The notes below the pieces were generated by a model. It did not search any database. It was given only the letters and a program-made list of their open reading frames with translations, and was not told where the DNA came from. The translations under genes and the position numbers were made by a program. This document shows, piece after piece, positions 50,630 to 60,115 of a stretch of DNA of 64,000 bases. Location of the stretch: NCBI GenBank assembly GCA_963555925.1, contig CAUVXJ010000034.1, positions 108,830 through 172,829 on the forward strand, in the 5' to 3' direction. The DNA comes from Protofrankia sp963555925. GTDB lineage: Bacteria > Actinomycetota > Actinomycetes > Frankiales > Frankiaceae. Positions within the stretch are counted from its first letter, which is position 1; every line of letters starts with the position of its first letter.

Positions 50630-51535
50630 ATGGTGGGACGACTGGCCGTCGTCGGTGTGGGTGCGGTCGGCGGGTTCTTCGCCGCCAGAGCGGCCGCCGC
50701 CGGGGTTGACGTGCAGCTCTGTGCGCGTCGACGGTTCGACGACCTGGTGATCCGGGGCCCGGACGGGGTGTTTCGAGCTGCACTGCCGGTCTGGACCAAC
50801 CCCGAGCAGGCCGAGCCTGTCGACTGGGTGCTGCTGGCGACGAAGGTCCATCAGAATGCCACGGCGCTCGCGTGGTTGACGCACCTGGTCGGTCCGGACA
50901 CCGTCGTCGTGGTCGCCCAGAACGGCGTCCGCCAAGCCGAGCGGGTCGCGGGGGTGGTCCCCGCGGACCGGGTGCTCCCCACGGTCGTCTACATCAACGC
51001 CGAGCCGGTTGCGCCCGGCGTGGTCGAACACCGCAATTACGGGTTCCTGCACGTCCCGGCGGGTGCTCTCGCCGACCGTTTCGCCGAGATCCTGCCTGGT
51101 GCGGGGCTGTTGCGACCGGTGGACGACTTCGCCGTCACGGCCTGGACGAAACTGACCGCCAACACCGCGGCGAACTCGCTGACCGCGCTGACCGGCCGGC
51201 GCCTGGAGGTGTTGCGCCGCGCGGATGTGGGCCGACTCGCGCTGAGCATCATGCGCGAAGCGGTCGCCGTCGCCCACGCCGACGGTGCGGCCGTTCCCGC
51301 CGACCTGCCGGAGGTGACCATCGGCCGGCTGCGCAACCAGCCGGCCGGGTCGGGTACGTCGATGCTCTACGACCGGTTGGCGGGCCGTCCCCTGGAACAT
51401 GAGGCCCTGATCGGTGCGGTGGTACGGATCGGCGCCGAGCACGGTGTCCCCACCGTGGTGTCCGCGCACATTCTTCCGCTGCTGGCCGCGATCAGCGACG
51501 CCGCGTCCCCGTTGCCGGTCGCTCCAACCCGGTGA
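50630..51535 (+). CDS. Ketopantoate reductase-family oxidoreductase
   Basis: A 301-residue protein of the PanE/ApbA family, which reduces 2-dehydropantoate with NADPH in pantothenate synthesis. LAVVGVGAVGGFFAARAAAAGV is the NADP-binding loop; DWVLLATKVHQNATAL, VVVAQNGVRQAERV and AWTKLTANTAANSLTALTGRRLEVL (with the catalytic Lys) follow, and a C-terminal Glu is in RPLEHEALIGAVVRIGAEHGVPT. Members also act on other 2-keto acids, so panE is not claimed. The gene starts at ATG 50630. Confidence 0.83.
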   Translation: MVGRLAVVGVGAVGGFFAARAAAAGVDVQLCARRRFDDLVIRGPDGVFRAALPVWTNPEQAEPVDWVLLATKVHQNATALAWLTHLVGPDTVVVVAQNGVRQAERVAGVVPADRVLPTVVYINAEPVAPGVVEHRNYGFLHVPAGALADRFAEILPGAGLLRPVDDFAVTAWTKLTANTAANSLTALTGRRLEVLRRADVGRLALSIMREAVAVAHADGAAVPADLPEVTIGRLRNQPAGSGTSMLYDRLAGRPLEHEALIGAVVRIGAEHGVPTVVSAHILPLLAAISDAASPLPVAPTR

Positions 51536-51611
51536 TCTGAAGCAGGTTTCGAGGCCGCCGGTCGTGCGCACGGATTCATGACGCGCGCGACCGGCGGCCT
51601 GTCGCCTGGAT

Positions 51612-54176
51612 CTACCCGATGGTCCAGTACTGGTCGGCGTTGGCCAGACTGCGCAGGTCGCCGCCGTTACCGAAAGCCACGCTCGTCCCGCCGACCTGGA
51701 TACGCAGATAGAGGTTTCCGCCGGAGACGAAGTACTGACCGTCCTGGCCGATGGCGGCGACGCTCGAGGCCATTTTCACCGCAACGTCCTGGCCCCAGAA
51801 CTTGAAGCCGGCCTTGGGCGCAGATTTGCCCGACCAGGGGATGACCAGGTCGACAAAGCCTGGATCGGTGCCGTGGATGTCGAAGTCGAGCGATCCGAGC
51901 GCTCCGCCGGACGGAGGAGTCACCTGGTACCGCTGGCCTTCGACCACGCCCACGGTGCCGCTGTAAGCGGTGACGCCGTCGGCGCGCTTCCACGTCCAGT
52001 GATCTTCGACCAGGCCGAGGCGGATGCGCATGAAGCCGCGGTTGAGCGGGCTCCAGGTACCGAAGTCAGCGCCCTGGAAGTAGCCGGGGCCGACCCGGGT
52101 GTAGATGGTCTTGTCTGTCGGTGACCGCAGCAGCGCGGAGTTGTTACTGATGATCGCCGGCGCGCCGTCACCCTTGACCGAGCCGTCGAGGTCGGCGAAC
52201 CAGTGCGAGTGACCGGCCTCCGCGGCTTCGAAGTACGGGCTGTTGCTGGCGAACAGGGTGCGGTAGCCGTCACCGAAGAATTTCAGGCCCTTCACCCGGT
52301 TGGTGGCGTCCCACGTGCTTGCACCGATGTCGCTGATGGCCGCGAGCCCGGGATCTGCTCCGGCGCCCTGCTTGAAGTTGGCCAGCCATGTTCCGTTCGT
52401 GTCGCACTGGCCGTGGTAGAAGCGGATCAACGCCTGGATGTGCCCGGTTTCACTGCCGCTGTTGGCGGTGTTGTTGCCGATGAGCAGACCGTTGTTGACG
52501 GCGGTGTCCTGGCAGTTGAGGGCAATGCTGTTGTTCGCGGCGGTGGGATTGTTGGTCGTGAGCGCTCCGTCGATCCACAGACCGAAGCCCTCGTTCTTCC
52601 ACACGTTCGGATTGATCATGGTGCCACGCTTGGCGTAGTCGCCGTTGTATGCCTCAACGCTGATTCCCGAACCCGGCACGCCCTCCGCCGGGAAATCGGA
52701 GGGGTGGATGGTGTGTGAGTGGGCGGTGCTGTTCTGATTGAGTCCGAACGGCTTGTCGACCGCGTCGTGGATCGCGTCGTCGCTGGCGTTTCCGGCGTCG
52801 ACCGCGTTCATGTCGAAGTCGTACCAGATGCCGACGCCGTCACCACCGGCGGCAGAGTTGCCGCTCAGGATGTTGTTCGGATCGGTGATCCAGAATTCCG
52901 ACGGGATCTGGTCCGACGCGCGTAGCGGTTTGCTACCCGCCGGGACCTGCCGGACGCCCATCACCAGGTTGTTGCTGAGGACGTTGCCCTCTTCCACGCG
53001 GTCTTCGAGGAAGAAGCCGGCACCGTAGGTCTCGTCGGCCACCACACCGGTGACATGCACGTTGTTGGTCCGGTGGATGGTGACCATGCGGTTGAAGCTG
53101 TCGATGATGCTGACGCTGTCCACCAGCGAGGCGCTCTGGTCGCCGGCCCAGTGCCAGTGGATCGGGTAGCGGGCCAGCACCCCGAGTTGACCCATGTGGT
53201 CGAGTTCGGTGTTCGACATGCGCAGGACACCACCGGACATGATCATGACGTGGCCGCCGAACTTCGTCGTTGCCGCGTCATCGGGGCCAGTGATCACGAT
53301 GTTGTGCGACAGCAGGCCGACCTCGGCTCGCTCCTCGACCGAGCGGGTCTGCCCGCCGGAGGTCTGTGTGGTGACGATCGACGCGTGTTTGCGGGCGAGC
53401 GGCTTGGCGATCGTGACCGTCCTGCCGTCGGCTGAGACCCCGGAAACCGTGACGCGTTCCTTGTGGTTCACGTCGAGGTCGGAGGATGCGACGACGATGA
53501 GATCACCGGCGCGCCATGACACGGGGTCGATGAGCGTGAGGGTCGTGGCGCCGGCGTTGGCGGTCTGGGAGAGTTTTGTCCAGGTGCGGCCGGAATCCCT
53601 GCCGTGGATCTCGATGCGGCCACCCATCGAGCCCAGGACGTTCGCGCCCATGCCCATCGTGTTGTCGCTCGAGCGACCGTCGAGGATGAGTCTGATGGCG
53701 CTGGTGAGCGGGGCCTTCTCGCTACCCATCCAGAACCGTCCGTGCACCATGACGTAGGCCGTGCGCAGGGTCGTCGCCCGGTCCGCGAACGCGAGGTCGC
53801 CGTTGACCACCAAGCCCCCCAGCTTGGGTAGGTCGACGTCGACGAGTATCTGTTTGCCCGCCGCGACGGTGACGACCTCACCCGCGGCGGGGACCTTTCC
53901 GCCCCACGTCGCGGGATTGCTCCATTTGGCGAAGGTGGCGAACTCGGGCGCGGTGACTCCGGGTTGGGCCGAAGGCACGGGTGCTGTCGGGACGCCCGGT
54001 GCCGGTGTCGCAGGCGCGCCGGTGGCGTCCGGACTGCGGCTGCCGATCGGGGTTGTCGGGGCCGTCGGGTCCTGACACGCCGCGAGCGTGGACAAAAGGC
54101 CGACGGCGGCGATGCCGGCAGCCATCGTCGTTCGGCGCCGGTGCAATCGTCGGCGTCTGCCAAGAACAGGGAACAT
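51612..54176 (-). CDS. G8-domain parallel beta-helix lipoprotein, CEMIP-like
   Basis: An 854-residue secreted lipoprotein: a basic, hydrophobic N-terminus ends in the lipobox LAAC with Cys 34, then a Pro/Ala/Thr linker. Residues about 84-200 are a G8 domain (WSNPATWGGKVPAAGEVVTV, VVNGDLAF). The long middle part has the CEMIP/TMEM2-type blocks GRIEIHGRDSGRTWTKL, LIDPVSWRAGDLIVVASSDLD and YPIHWHWAGDQSASLVDS, then beta-helix turns. The C-terminus is a small beta domain (QDGQYFVSGGNLYLRIQ). Animal CEMIP proteins bind and depolymerise hyaluronan; here a cell-surface polysaccharide role is inferred. Confidence 0.8.
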   Translation of the reverse strand: MFPVLGRRRRLHRRRTTMAAGIAAVGLLSTLAACQDPTAPTTPIGSRSPDATGAPATPAPGVPTAPVPSAQPGVTAPEFATFAKWSNPATWGGKVPAAGEVVTVAAGKQILVDVDLPKLGGLVVNGDLAFADRATTLRTAYVMVHGRFWMGSEKAPLTSAIRLILDGRSSDNTMGMGANVLGSMGGRIEIHGRDSGRTWTKLSQTANAGATTLTLIDPVSWRAGDLIVVASSDLDVNHKERVTVSGVSADGRTVTIAKPLARKHASIVTTQTSGGQTRSVEERAEVGLLSHNIVITGPDDAATTKFGGHVMIMSGGVLRMSNTELDHMGQLGVLARYPIHWHWAGDQSASLVDSVSIIDSFNRMVTIHRTNNVHVTGVVADETYGAGFFLEDRVEEGNVLSNNLVMGVRQVPAGSKPLRASDQIPSEFWITDPNNILSGNSAAGGDGVGIWYDFDMNAVDAGNASDDAIHDAVDKPFGLNQNSTAHSHTIHPSDFPAEGVPGSGISVEAYNGDYAKRGTMINPNVWKNEGFGLWIDGALTTNNPTAANNSIALNCQDTAVNNGLLIGNNTANSGSETGHIQALIRFYHGQCDTNGTWLANFKQGAGADPGLAAISDIGASTWDATNRVKGLKFFGDGYRTLFASNSPYFEAAEAGHSHWFADLDGSVKGDGAPAIISNNSALLRSPTDKTIYTRVGPGYFQGADFGTWSPLNRGFMRIRLGLVEDHWTWKRADGVTAYSGTVGVVEGQRYQVTPPSGGALGSLDFDIHGTDPGFVDLVIPWSGKSAPKAGFKFWGQDVAVKMASSVAAIGQDGQYFVSGGNLYLRIQVGGTSVAFGNGGDLRSLANADQYWTIG

Positions 54177-54335
54177 CTGGCTACATCACCACTTTACATT
54201 CGGTAACCGGTCGACGTCCTGACTGCCCCCCCGATCACGTAACGTGACCAGGAATGTCATGATAAACCAATGGCTCATAGACGCCGTTTTAGGGTCAGGT
54301 CGTGGTTGCGGCGTCACGCGTGCGTGGCTCCGCGT

Positions 54336-55616
54336 TCACGCGGCCGGTTCCGCGACGACCTTACTGACGATGTGCTCGGCGATGGCCAGGGACGCGGTTG
54401 CGCCCGGAGATGGCGCGTTGCGGACGTGCACAATCCGTCCACGGATCGACAACACGAAGTCGTCCACCAGGCTGCCGTCCCGGGCGACCGCCTGCGCGCG
54501 CACGCCGGCGGGCCCCCGCACGACGTCAGCGGCCTGCAGCTGCGGGACGTACCGGCGGGCCTGTGCGACGAACGCGCGCCGGCTGGCCGTCCGCAGGATC
54601 TCGTGTGCTCCGGTCTTCCAGTGCGTGCGGGCCATCTTGTGGAAACCCGGCCAGGTCAGCGTCGCGCGCAGATCCGATGCCGCGACGGTCAGGGCTGTGT
54701 ACCCTTCCCTGGCGGTCGCCAGGACCGCGTTCGGGCCGACCAGGATCTCGCCGTCCACCCGTTTGGTCAGATGGATGCCGAGAAACGGGTACCGCGGGTC
54801 CGGCACCGGATAGATCAGTCCTCGTACCAACCCCCGACGCTCCGGCCGAAGCAGCCAGTAGTCGCCACGGAACGGGATGATCTGTGGTGAGGGATCTTCC
54901 CCGGTGAACGCCGCGACCTGGTCGGACTGCAGCCCCGCGCAGGCGATGAGAAGGTCGAACGGCCCAGCCGTCTCGGTCACCTCCGTGACCGTGCCGCCGG
55001 CCTTCAACGCGGTCGCGTGGCTTCCGTTGGGGGTCACCCGGGCCGTCCCCCGGATCCGCAGACCCAGCCGGACGCCGTCGCCGCGTTCCTCGACCGACAC
55101 AACCTCGGCACCCGTACGGACCGACCCGCCCGCGTCCAGGATGTCGTCACGCAGCGCCCGGGCCACGGCCGGGTAGTCCACGATCGCGGTCGTGGGGGAG
55201 TACAGCGCGGCCACCCCACGGGCATGCGGTTCATAGCGGCGCAGGCCGCCCGGGTCCAGCATGGTCGTGTCCGGGACGCCGTTGGCGCGGGCGCGGTCGG
55301 CGATGTCGGCAAGCCTGCCCAGCTCGCTGCTGTCAACCGCTACGACGATCTTTCCGCACTCGTCGTAGCGGATGCGGTGGGTAGTGCAGTACTCCTTGAG
55401 TAGCGCGACACCGCGTCGGCACAGTGTCGCCTTCAGCGAGCCGGGCTGGTAGTAGAGCCCGGCGTGGACCACCCCGCTGTTGCGCCCGGTCTGATGCCGG
55501 GCGACGTCGTGTTCCTTCTCGAAGACCGTGACGGTGGCGCCCGGATCGACCTGTCCGATCCGTCGGGCCACCGCCAACCCCACAATCCCACCGCCGATGA
55601 CCGCGACCCGACCCGC
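54336..55616 (-). CDS. lhgO: L-2-hydroxyglutarate oxidase
   Basis: A 426-residue FAD enzyme oxidising L-2-hydroxyglutarate to 2-oxoglutarate. VAVIGGGIVGLAVARRI binds FAD; RHQTGRNSGVVHAGLYYQPGSLKATLCRRG, YDECGKIVVAVD, PFRGDYWLLRPER and HLTKRVDGEILVGPNAVLA are the family blocks. GTG 55616 is preferred because AAGGAGG lies eight bases before it; an upstream ATG would be longer. An insertion near residues 195-215 with NGSHATALKAGG is unusual. It is followed on the same strand by the G8 lipoprotein gene with no clear link. Confidence 0.92.
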   Translation of the reverse strand, partial: AGRVAVIGGGIVGLAVARRIGQVDPGATVTVFEKEHDVARHQTGRNSGVVHAGLYYQPGSLKATLCRRGVALLKEYCTTHRIRYDECGKIVVAVDSSELGRLADIADRARANGVPDTTMLDPGGLRRYEPHARGVAALYSPTTAIVDYPAVARALRDDILDAGGSVRTGAEVVSVEERGDGVRLGLRIRGTARVTPNGSHATALKAGGTVTEVTETAGPFDLLIACAGLQSDQVAAFTGEDPSPQIIPFRGDYWLLRPERRGLVRGLIYPVPDPRYPFLGIHLTKRVDGEILVGPNAVLATAREGYTALTVAASDLRATLTWPGFHKMARTHWKTGAHEILRTASRRAFVAQARRYVPQLQAADVVRGPAGVRAQAVARDGSLVDDFVLSIRGRIVHVRNAPSPGATASLAIAEHIVSKVVAEPAA

Positions 55617-55711
55617 CACGTGTCCTGCCTCCTTTAGGTTTGCCACCAATGGTGTGGCCTGCCCCCAGTATCGGCGGACGTGGACGGGCGGGCGGTCCCG
55701 TCCCTGCGTGC

Positions 55712-57544
55712 CTACCCGAAGAAGTGGCCGGGTGGGTAGGCCCGGTCGGTTCGGGAGCGCGGCATGCCCCGGAGTGCGTCGGTCAGCGTCCGCGCGGTGT
55801 TGACCAGCGGCACATGACTGAACGCCTGCGGGAAGTTGCCGACCATGCGCCCCAGCCGCGGGTCGTACTCCTCCGCCAGCAGTCCCACATCGTTACGCAG
55901 GGCCAGCAGCCGCTCGAACAGCTCCTGGGCCTCGCGCACCCGCCCCGACAGCGCGTAGTTGTCGGCGAGCCAGAAGGTGCAGGCCAGGAAGGCGCCCTCA
56001 CCAGCGGGCAGCCCGTCCACGGCACCATCCTCGGCGGTCGGGTAGCGCAGTACGAAGCCGTCCTGCATGAGCTCGCGTTCGATGGCGCTCACGGTGCCGA
56101 CGACCCGCGGGTCCGTCGCTGGCAGGAAGCCGACCAGCGGCATGTACAGCAGGGCAGCGTCCAGTTCGGTGGAGCCGTAGAACTGCGTGAAGGTGTTGCG
56201 GTCGGGGTCGAAGCCCCGGATGCAGACCTCGTTGTGGATCTCCGCTCGCAGTGCCGTCCAACGGTCCAGCGGGCCGGGCAGGCCCGACTCGGTGATGCCC
56301 TTGATCGCCCGGTCGGCCGCCACCCAGGCCATGACCTTGGAGTGGACGAAGTCCCGCCGTGGCCCTCGGACCTCCCAGATGCCCTCGTCAGGCTTACGCC
56401 ATCCGGTCTCCAGGAAGTCCATCAGCTTGGCCTGCAGTGCCCAGGAGTCGTCACGGCCGTCCACGTCGGTCGCCATCCGGGCCACGTGCAGCGCGTCCAG
56501 TACCTCGCCGTAGACGTCGAGCTGGAACTGTTCGACGGCGCCGTTGCCGACCCGTACGGGCGACGAACCCTCGTAGCCGGGCAGCCACGGCACTTCGTAC
56601 TCGGTGAGCCGGCGCTCACCGCCGACCCCGTACATGATCTGGACCCGGGAGGGGTCGCCGGCAACCGCGCGCAGCAGCCATTCCCGCCACGCGGTGGCCT
56701 CGCTGGTGAAGCCGGCATCGAGCAGAGCGAGCAGGGTGATGGTGGCGTCGCGCAACCAGCAGTAGCGGTAGTCCCAGTTGCGGACGCCACCGATCATTTC
56801 CGGCAGGGATGTGGTGACCGCCGCGACGATGCCGCCGGTCGGGGCGTACGTCAGCGCCTTGAGGGTGATCAGGGACCGTCGGACCGCCTCCTGCCACTGT
56901 CCGTCGTAGGTGCAGCCGGCCATCCACTCCGCCCACCAGGACTCGGTGAGATCGATCGCCCGGCGGACGTCGATCTGGGTGGGCGCCGGACGGTGCGAGG
57001 GACACCAGGTCAGCGAGAACGGAACGGACTGGCCGGCGGACACCGCGAATTCCGCGAAGGTGGCCATGTCGTGGCCCTCCATGGGTGCGGTGGTACGCAG
57101 CGTCACCGCGTCCGGCCCGGCGACCGCGATCATCGTGTGGTCGTCCAGCCGTCGCACCCATGGGACGATCGAGCCGTAGTCGAACCGGATGCGGGTCTCG
57201 CTGCGCATCCGTACGGTGCCTTGGACGCCCTCGACCAGCCTCAGCACGATGTGCTCGCCCGAGCGCGGGTACATGGCGTCGACGATGCGTACGGTTCCGT
57301 TCGCCGTGGTCATGTCGGTTTCCAGGACGAGGGTGTCGCCCCGGTAGCGGCGGCTCACCGCAAGCACGGGATCGACCGGCGCGATCTTCCAGTGGCCGGA
57401 GTCGTTGTCGCCGAGCAGCGCGGCGAAACAGGCGCTCGAGTCGAACCGCGGTAGGCACAGCCAGTCAATCGAACCGTCCCTGGAGACCAGCGCGGCCGAA
57501 TGTGTGTCGCCTATCACCGCGTAGTCCTCGATACGGGAGGGCAC
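55712..57544 (-). CDS. GH15-family glucoamylase/trehalase
   Basis: A 610-residue protein. The start SRIEDYAVIGDTHSAALVSRDGSIDWLCLPRFDS is the hallmark of the actinobacterial GH15 group, in which mycobacterial members are trehalases. The catalytic (alpha/alpha)6 barrel shows RNWDYRYCWLRDATITL and CTFWLADNYALSGR. GTG 57544 is the family start, supported by GGAGA just upstream. Trehalase is the more likely activity in this lineage, but glucoamylase is possible. No signal peptide, so it acts in the cytoplasm. Confidence 0.88.
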   Translation of the reverse strand: MPSRIEDYAVIGDTHSAALVSRDGSIDWLCLPRFDSSACFAALLGDNDSGHWKIAPVDPVLAVSRRYRGDTLVLETDMTTANGTVRIVDAMYPRSGEHIVLRLVEGVQGTVRMRSETRIRFDYGSIVPWVRRLDDHTMIAVAGPDAVTLRTTAPMEGHDMATFAEFAVSAGQSVPFSLTWCPSHRPAPTQIDVRRAIDLTESWWAEWMAGCTYDGQWQEAVRRSLITLKALTYAPTGGIVAAVTTSLPEMIGGVRNWDYRYCWLRDATITLLALLDAGFTSEATAWREWLLRAVAGDPSRVQIMYGVGGERRLTEYEVPWLPGYEGSSPVRVGNGAVEQFQLDVYGEVLDALHVARMATDVDGRDDSWALQAKLMDFLETGWRKPDEGIWEVRGPRRDFVHSKVMAWVAADRAIKGITESGLPGPLDRWTALRAEIHNEVCIRGFDPDRNTFTQFYGSTELDAALLYMPLVGFLPATDPRVVGTVSAIERELMQDGFVLRYPTAEDGAVDGLPAGEGAFLACTFWLADNYALSGRVREAQELFERLLALRNDVGLLAEEYDPRLGRMVGNFPQAFSHVPLVNTARTLTDALRGMPRSRTDRAYPPGHFFG

Positions 57545-57829
57545 GGTCTCTCCGGGGTTTCTTGGGGCCTGCGGCGACGCGAGGAGACGGACCCCACGGA
57601 TCGCATCGCGATCCGCTGACCCCCCATGATCACGTCGTCCCTGGCCGGTTTGGACAGGTCGGGTGTGATGAACATCCCTCGCGTTCGCGCGGGCAAGACC
57701 GCTTACCTTAAGGCCTCGCCGCAACAGCTAGGTTAGGGGCACGCCGTACTGATGGTGGCCCGGTCAACCGGCCCGGTCAGCCCAGCCAGCCAGCCTTGTC
57801 AGATCTCGTCCGAGGGAAGGTTCCCGACC

Positions 57830-58264
57830 GTGCGCGACGTTGCGGACACCGCCCCACCGGCACCGGTCCGACGCCCACCCGAGTCGGTGCCAGCGCGGCT
57901 GCGCCGGACCCTCACCGACCGACGCCAGCGGCGCTGGGTGGTGCTGGGCGGGTTGGCGTTCGCCGCTCTGACCGCCTTCGGCGTGTATGTTGCGGTCGCC
58001 GGACCGCCACCTCGGATCGAGGCCGTGGTCTATTTCACGGCCACCGCCACGGACGCGCAGAAGGATGCGGTCCGCGCCGCGTGCCCGACCGCAGGCCGGG
58101 CCGTCCAGGAGGCACGTGATCACAACACGACCCAGTCCAGTCGCGTCTATCCGCTGCGTTACAATATCACGTATGCCTCCCCGGCGGACAAGGCCATGAT
58201 CTACCGGTGCGTGCACGCGCAGTCGAATGTGATCGGCATCAGCGAGTTCAGAGCCGGCGAGTGA
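57830..58264 (+). CDS. Small membrane-anchored protein of unknown function
   Basis: A 144-residue protein starting at GTG 57830 after a GAGGGAAGG box. A basic N-terminus leads into one membrane helix (WVVLGGLAFAALTAFGVYVAVAG) and an outside domain: VVYFTATATDAQKDAVRAACPTAGRAV, then RYNITYASPADKAMIYRCVHAQSNVIGISEFRAGE. Two cysteines in the outer part could form a disulfide. The alternation of a strand, an A-T-x-x-Q-K helix and a closing strand recalls the extracellular domain of FtsX-like proteins, but I cannot confirm that. Confidence 0.65.
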   Translation: MRDVADTAPPAPVRRPPESVPARLRRTLTDRRQRRWVVLGGLAFAALTAFGVYVAVAGPPPRIEAVVYFTATATDAQKDAVRAACPTAGRAVQEARDHNTTQSSRVYPLRYNITYASPADKAMIYRCVHAQSNVIGISEFRAGE

Positions 58265-58344
58265 CCCGCCGGGCCGCTTCCTTGCACCCGCCTGACCGCC
58301 GGCCGGCCCGGCTCCGGGACTACCGGTAGGGGCCTTACAAGTCG

Positions 58345-59832
58345 TTACAGGTAGGGGCCGGAATGGGCGTCCGGCTTGGTGGTCTGTACCGGGGCGCGGC
58401 CGTCGCGGAGCGCGAACAGTTCCGCCAGCGTCATCGTCGGCCCGACACCCTGGGTGGTGCCGAGCCATGCGGTGGCCTCGTCGTAGGACAGCGATCCCAC
58501 CTCGACCTGAGCCAGGCACCTGCCGGGGCGCACGATCGCCGGGTGCAGCTGGGCGAGATCATCGTTGGTGGTCAGCGCGACCAGGACGTCGCGACCCTGC
58601 CCGACCAGGCCGTCAGTCAGGTTGAGCAGCCGCGACAACGCCTGGCCCGAGGAGCCTCTGATGTCACCACGGACAAGTTCGTCGCAGTCCTCAATCACCA
58701 GCAGCCGCCACCGTCGGCGAGTCTCGCGCGTCTTGCCGGCCCGCGCCGTGCCACGGTCACCGGCACCGCTGGCACCGCTGGCACCGCTGGCACCGCTGGC
58801 GTGATCATGAATGCGTCGATCGGGGCCGTCCGCGTCATCGCCACCGTCATCCTGACCGGCGTGGTCCCGGTCGCCGGGTTCCGGGTCGTCGTGATCCCGG
58901 TTGCCGGGTTCCGGATCATTGTCATTGTCATTGTCCTCGTCCTCGTCGTCGTCGAAGCCGATCGCGACCTCCATCAGGTAGCCGGGATCGGCGAACAGCG
59001 ACTCCGGGTCCAGAACGCAGTCAACCTGGCACCAACGCCGCCACTCATGGGCCAACGCCCGCAGGACGGTGGTCTTTCCGGTGCCGGCCGGTCCGTGCAA
59101 AAGGATCAGTCGGCCGACAAGTGTCTCGTGACTCACGGTCATGAGCCTGTCGAGTGCGCCGACCGCGCTACTGGCGTAGTTGCGGCGAATCGACGCCCAT
59201 GATGTCGTGGCCGCCTCACGGGCGGTACGGGTCGGACCGCGTCGTGCGGACATGTACCAGAAGCCCATCGTGACAGCGCTGTCGGCTTCCGATTCGACAA
59301 CTGCCTCGCGCACAACCCCGTCGAGGACTGTGCGTGCCAGTTCCTCGCTGACCGCGGTCACGGTCACCTCGCCGCCGCCCCCGCGCCACCGCACGGCGCG
59401 CAACGTCCAACCGTCACCCGCGGCAAGACGTGAGTCACGCGAGTCCTCTATGACCGTGCGTAGCACCTGCGCGCCGGCGGGTAGCAACGATGCACCCGAC
59501 CGAAGGCGGTCGATCCGGGCGCTGTGCGCCCATGGTTGCTCACCTGTGGTGAACGGAGCCAGCGCGAGGGCGTCGACCACGTCGTAGGGCGTATCCGAGT
59601 CGTCAAGGCCGACCACAAACGGAAGTCCGGTACTGCGATCCAGGGACTTCGCGGCAGGCCAAGATCCAGGCTGCGGCACCTTCTGCGGAGGGACGGGCAC
59701 ACCACCGATAGTCGGTGACCAGCCCCGCCGACACCACCGACTTTCGGTATTCGCTGTCCTGAGAGTCGTCGAGGCGACTCGCCTGGCGCCCTCGGGCCGC
59801 CCCCGTCCACCCGTCCCCACCCGCCGCCCCAT
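58345..59832 (-). CDS. AAA-family ATPase with variable acidic insert
   Basis: A 495-residue protein. The N-terminal half is a DUF5925-like region; then LILLHGPAGTGKTTVLRALAHEW is Walker A, WRLLVIEDCDEL is Walker B and VALTTNDDLAQLHPAIVRPGRC holds sensor 1 and the arginine finger, so ATPase activity is likely. Between Walker A and B lies an 80-residue insert of Asp, Asn, Pro, Glu, Gly and His repeats, plus GASGASGAS from a 12-base tandem repeat (58760-58800). The first 45 residues are poor quality and the true start may be internal. Role unknown. Confidence 0.75.
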   Translation of the reverse strand: MGRRVGTGGRGRPEGARRVASTTLRTANTESRWCRRGWSPTIGGVPVPPQKVPQPGSWPAAKSLDRSTGLPFVVGLDDSDTPYDVVDALALAPFTTGEQPWAHSARIDRLRSGASLLPAGAQVLRTVIEDSRDSRLAAGDGWTLRAVRWRGGGGEVTVTAVSEELARTVLDGVVREAVVESEADSAVTMGFWYMSARRGPTRTAREAATTSWASIRRNYASSAVGALDRLMTVSHETLVGRLILLHGPAGTGKTTVLRALAHEWRRWCQVDCVLDPESLFADPGYLMEVAIGFDDDEDEDNDNDNDPEPGNRDHDDPEPGDRDHAGQDDGGDDADGPDRRIHDHASGASGASGASGAGDRGTARAGKTRETRRRWRLLVIEDCDELVRGDIRGSSGQALSRLLNLTDGLVGQGRDVLVALTTNDDLAQLHPAIVRPGRCLAQVEVGSLSYDEATAWLGTTQGVGPTMTLAELFALRDGRAPVQTTKPDAHSGPYL

Positions 59833-59907
59833 CCGTTGATCTTGGGCGCGTCGGTTGGGCGGGCGCGTTCCGCGGGTCGCGATCGGGCCGATTCGTCCCC
59901 TACTGGT

Positions 59908-59967
59908 GATCTTTCGAGGTTTGTACGCCGAAAACGGCCTCGTTGATCTTACAAAGCTCGAAAGATC
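59908..59967. repeat. Second palindromic element
   Basis: GATCTTTCGAGGTTTGTA at the left faces GATCTTTCGAGCTTTGTA on the other strand at the right end, one mismatch in 18. GTACGCCG and the GATC ends recall the 77-base palindrome family, but the arms differ. It lies in the 283-base gap between the AAA gene and the second immunity gene; nothing else is evident there. Confidence 0.75.
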
Positions 59968-60115
59968 GTTTCTGGCGGCTGGATTCGGTATCCGTGTCCG
60001 CTACCTGCACAGTGAGGTCGACACCCTGCGGCGGATCGAGCTGCCCACGCAGCTGCGCCGGGCATGCCCCGAGCTGACCTGGCTGCGCTCCTCATCCGCA
60101 GGATGTATCGCTCAT

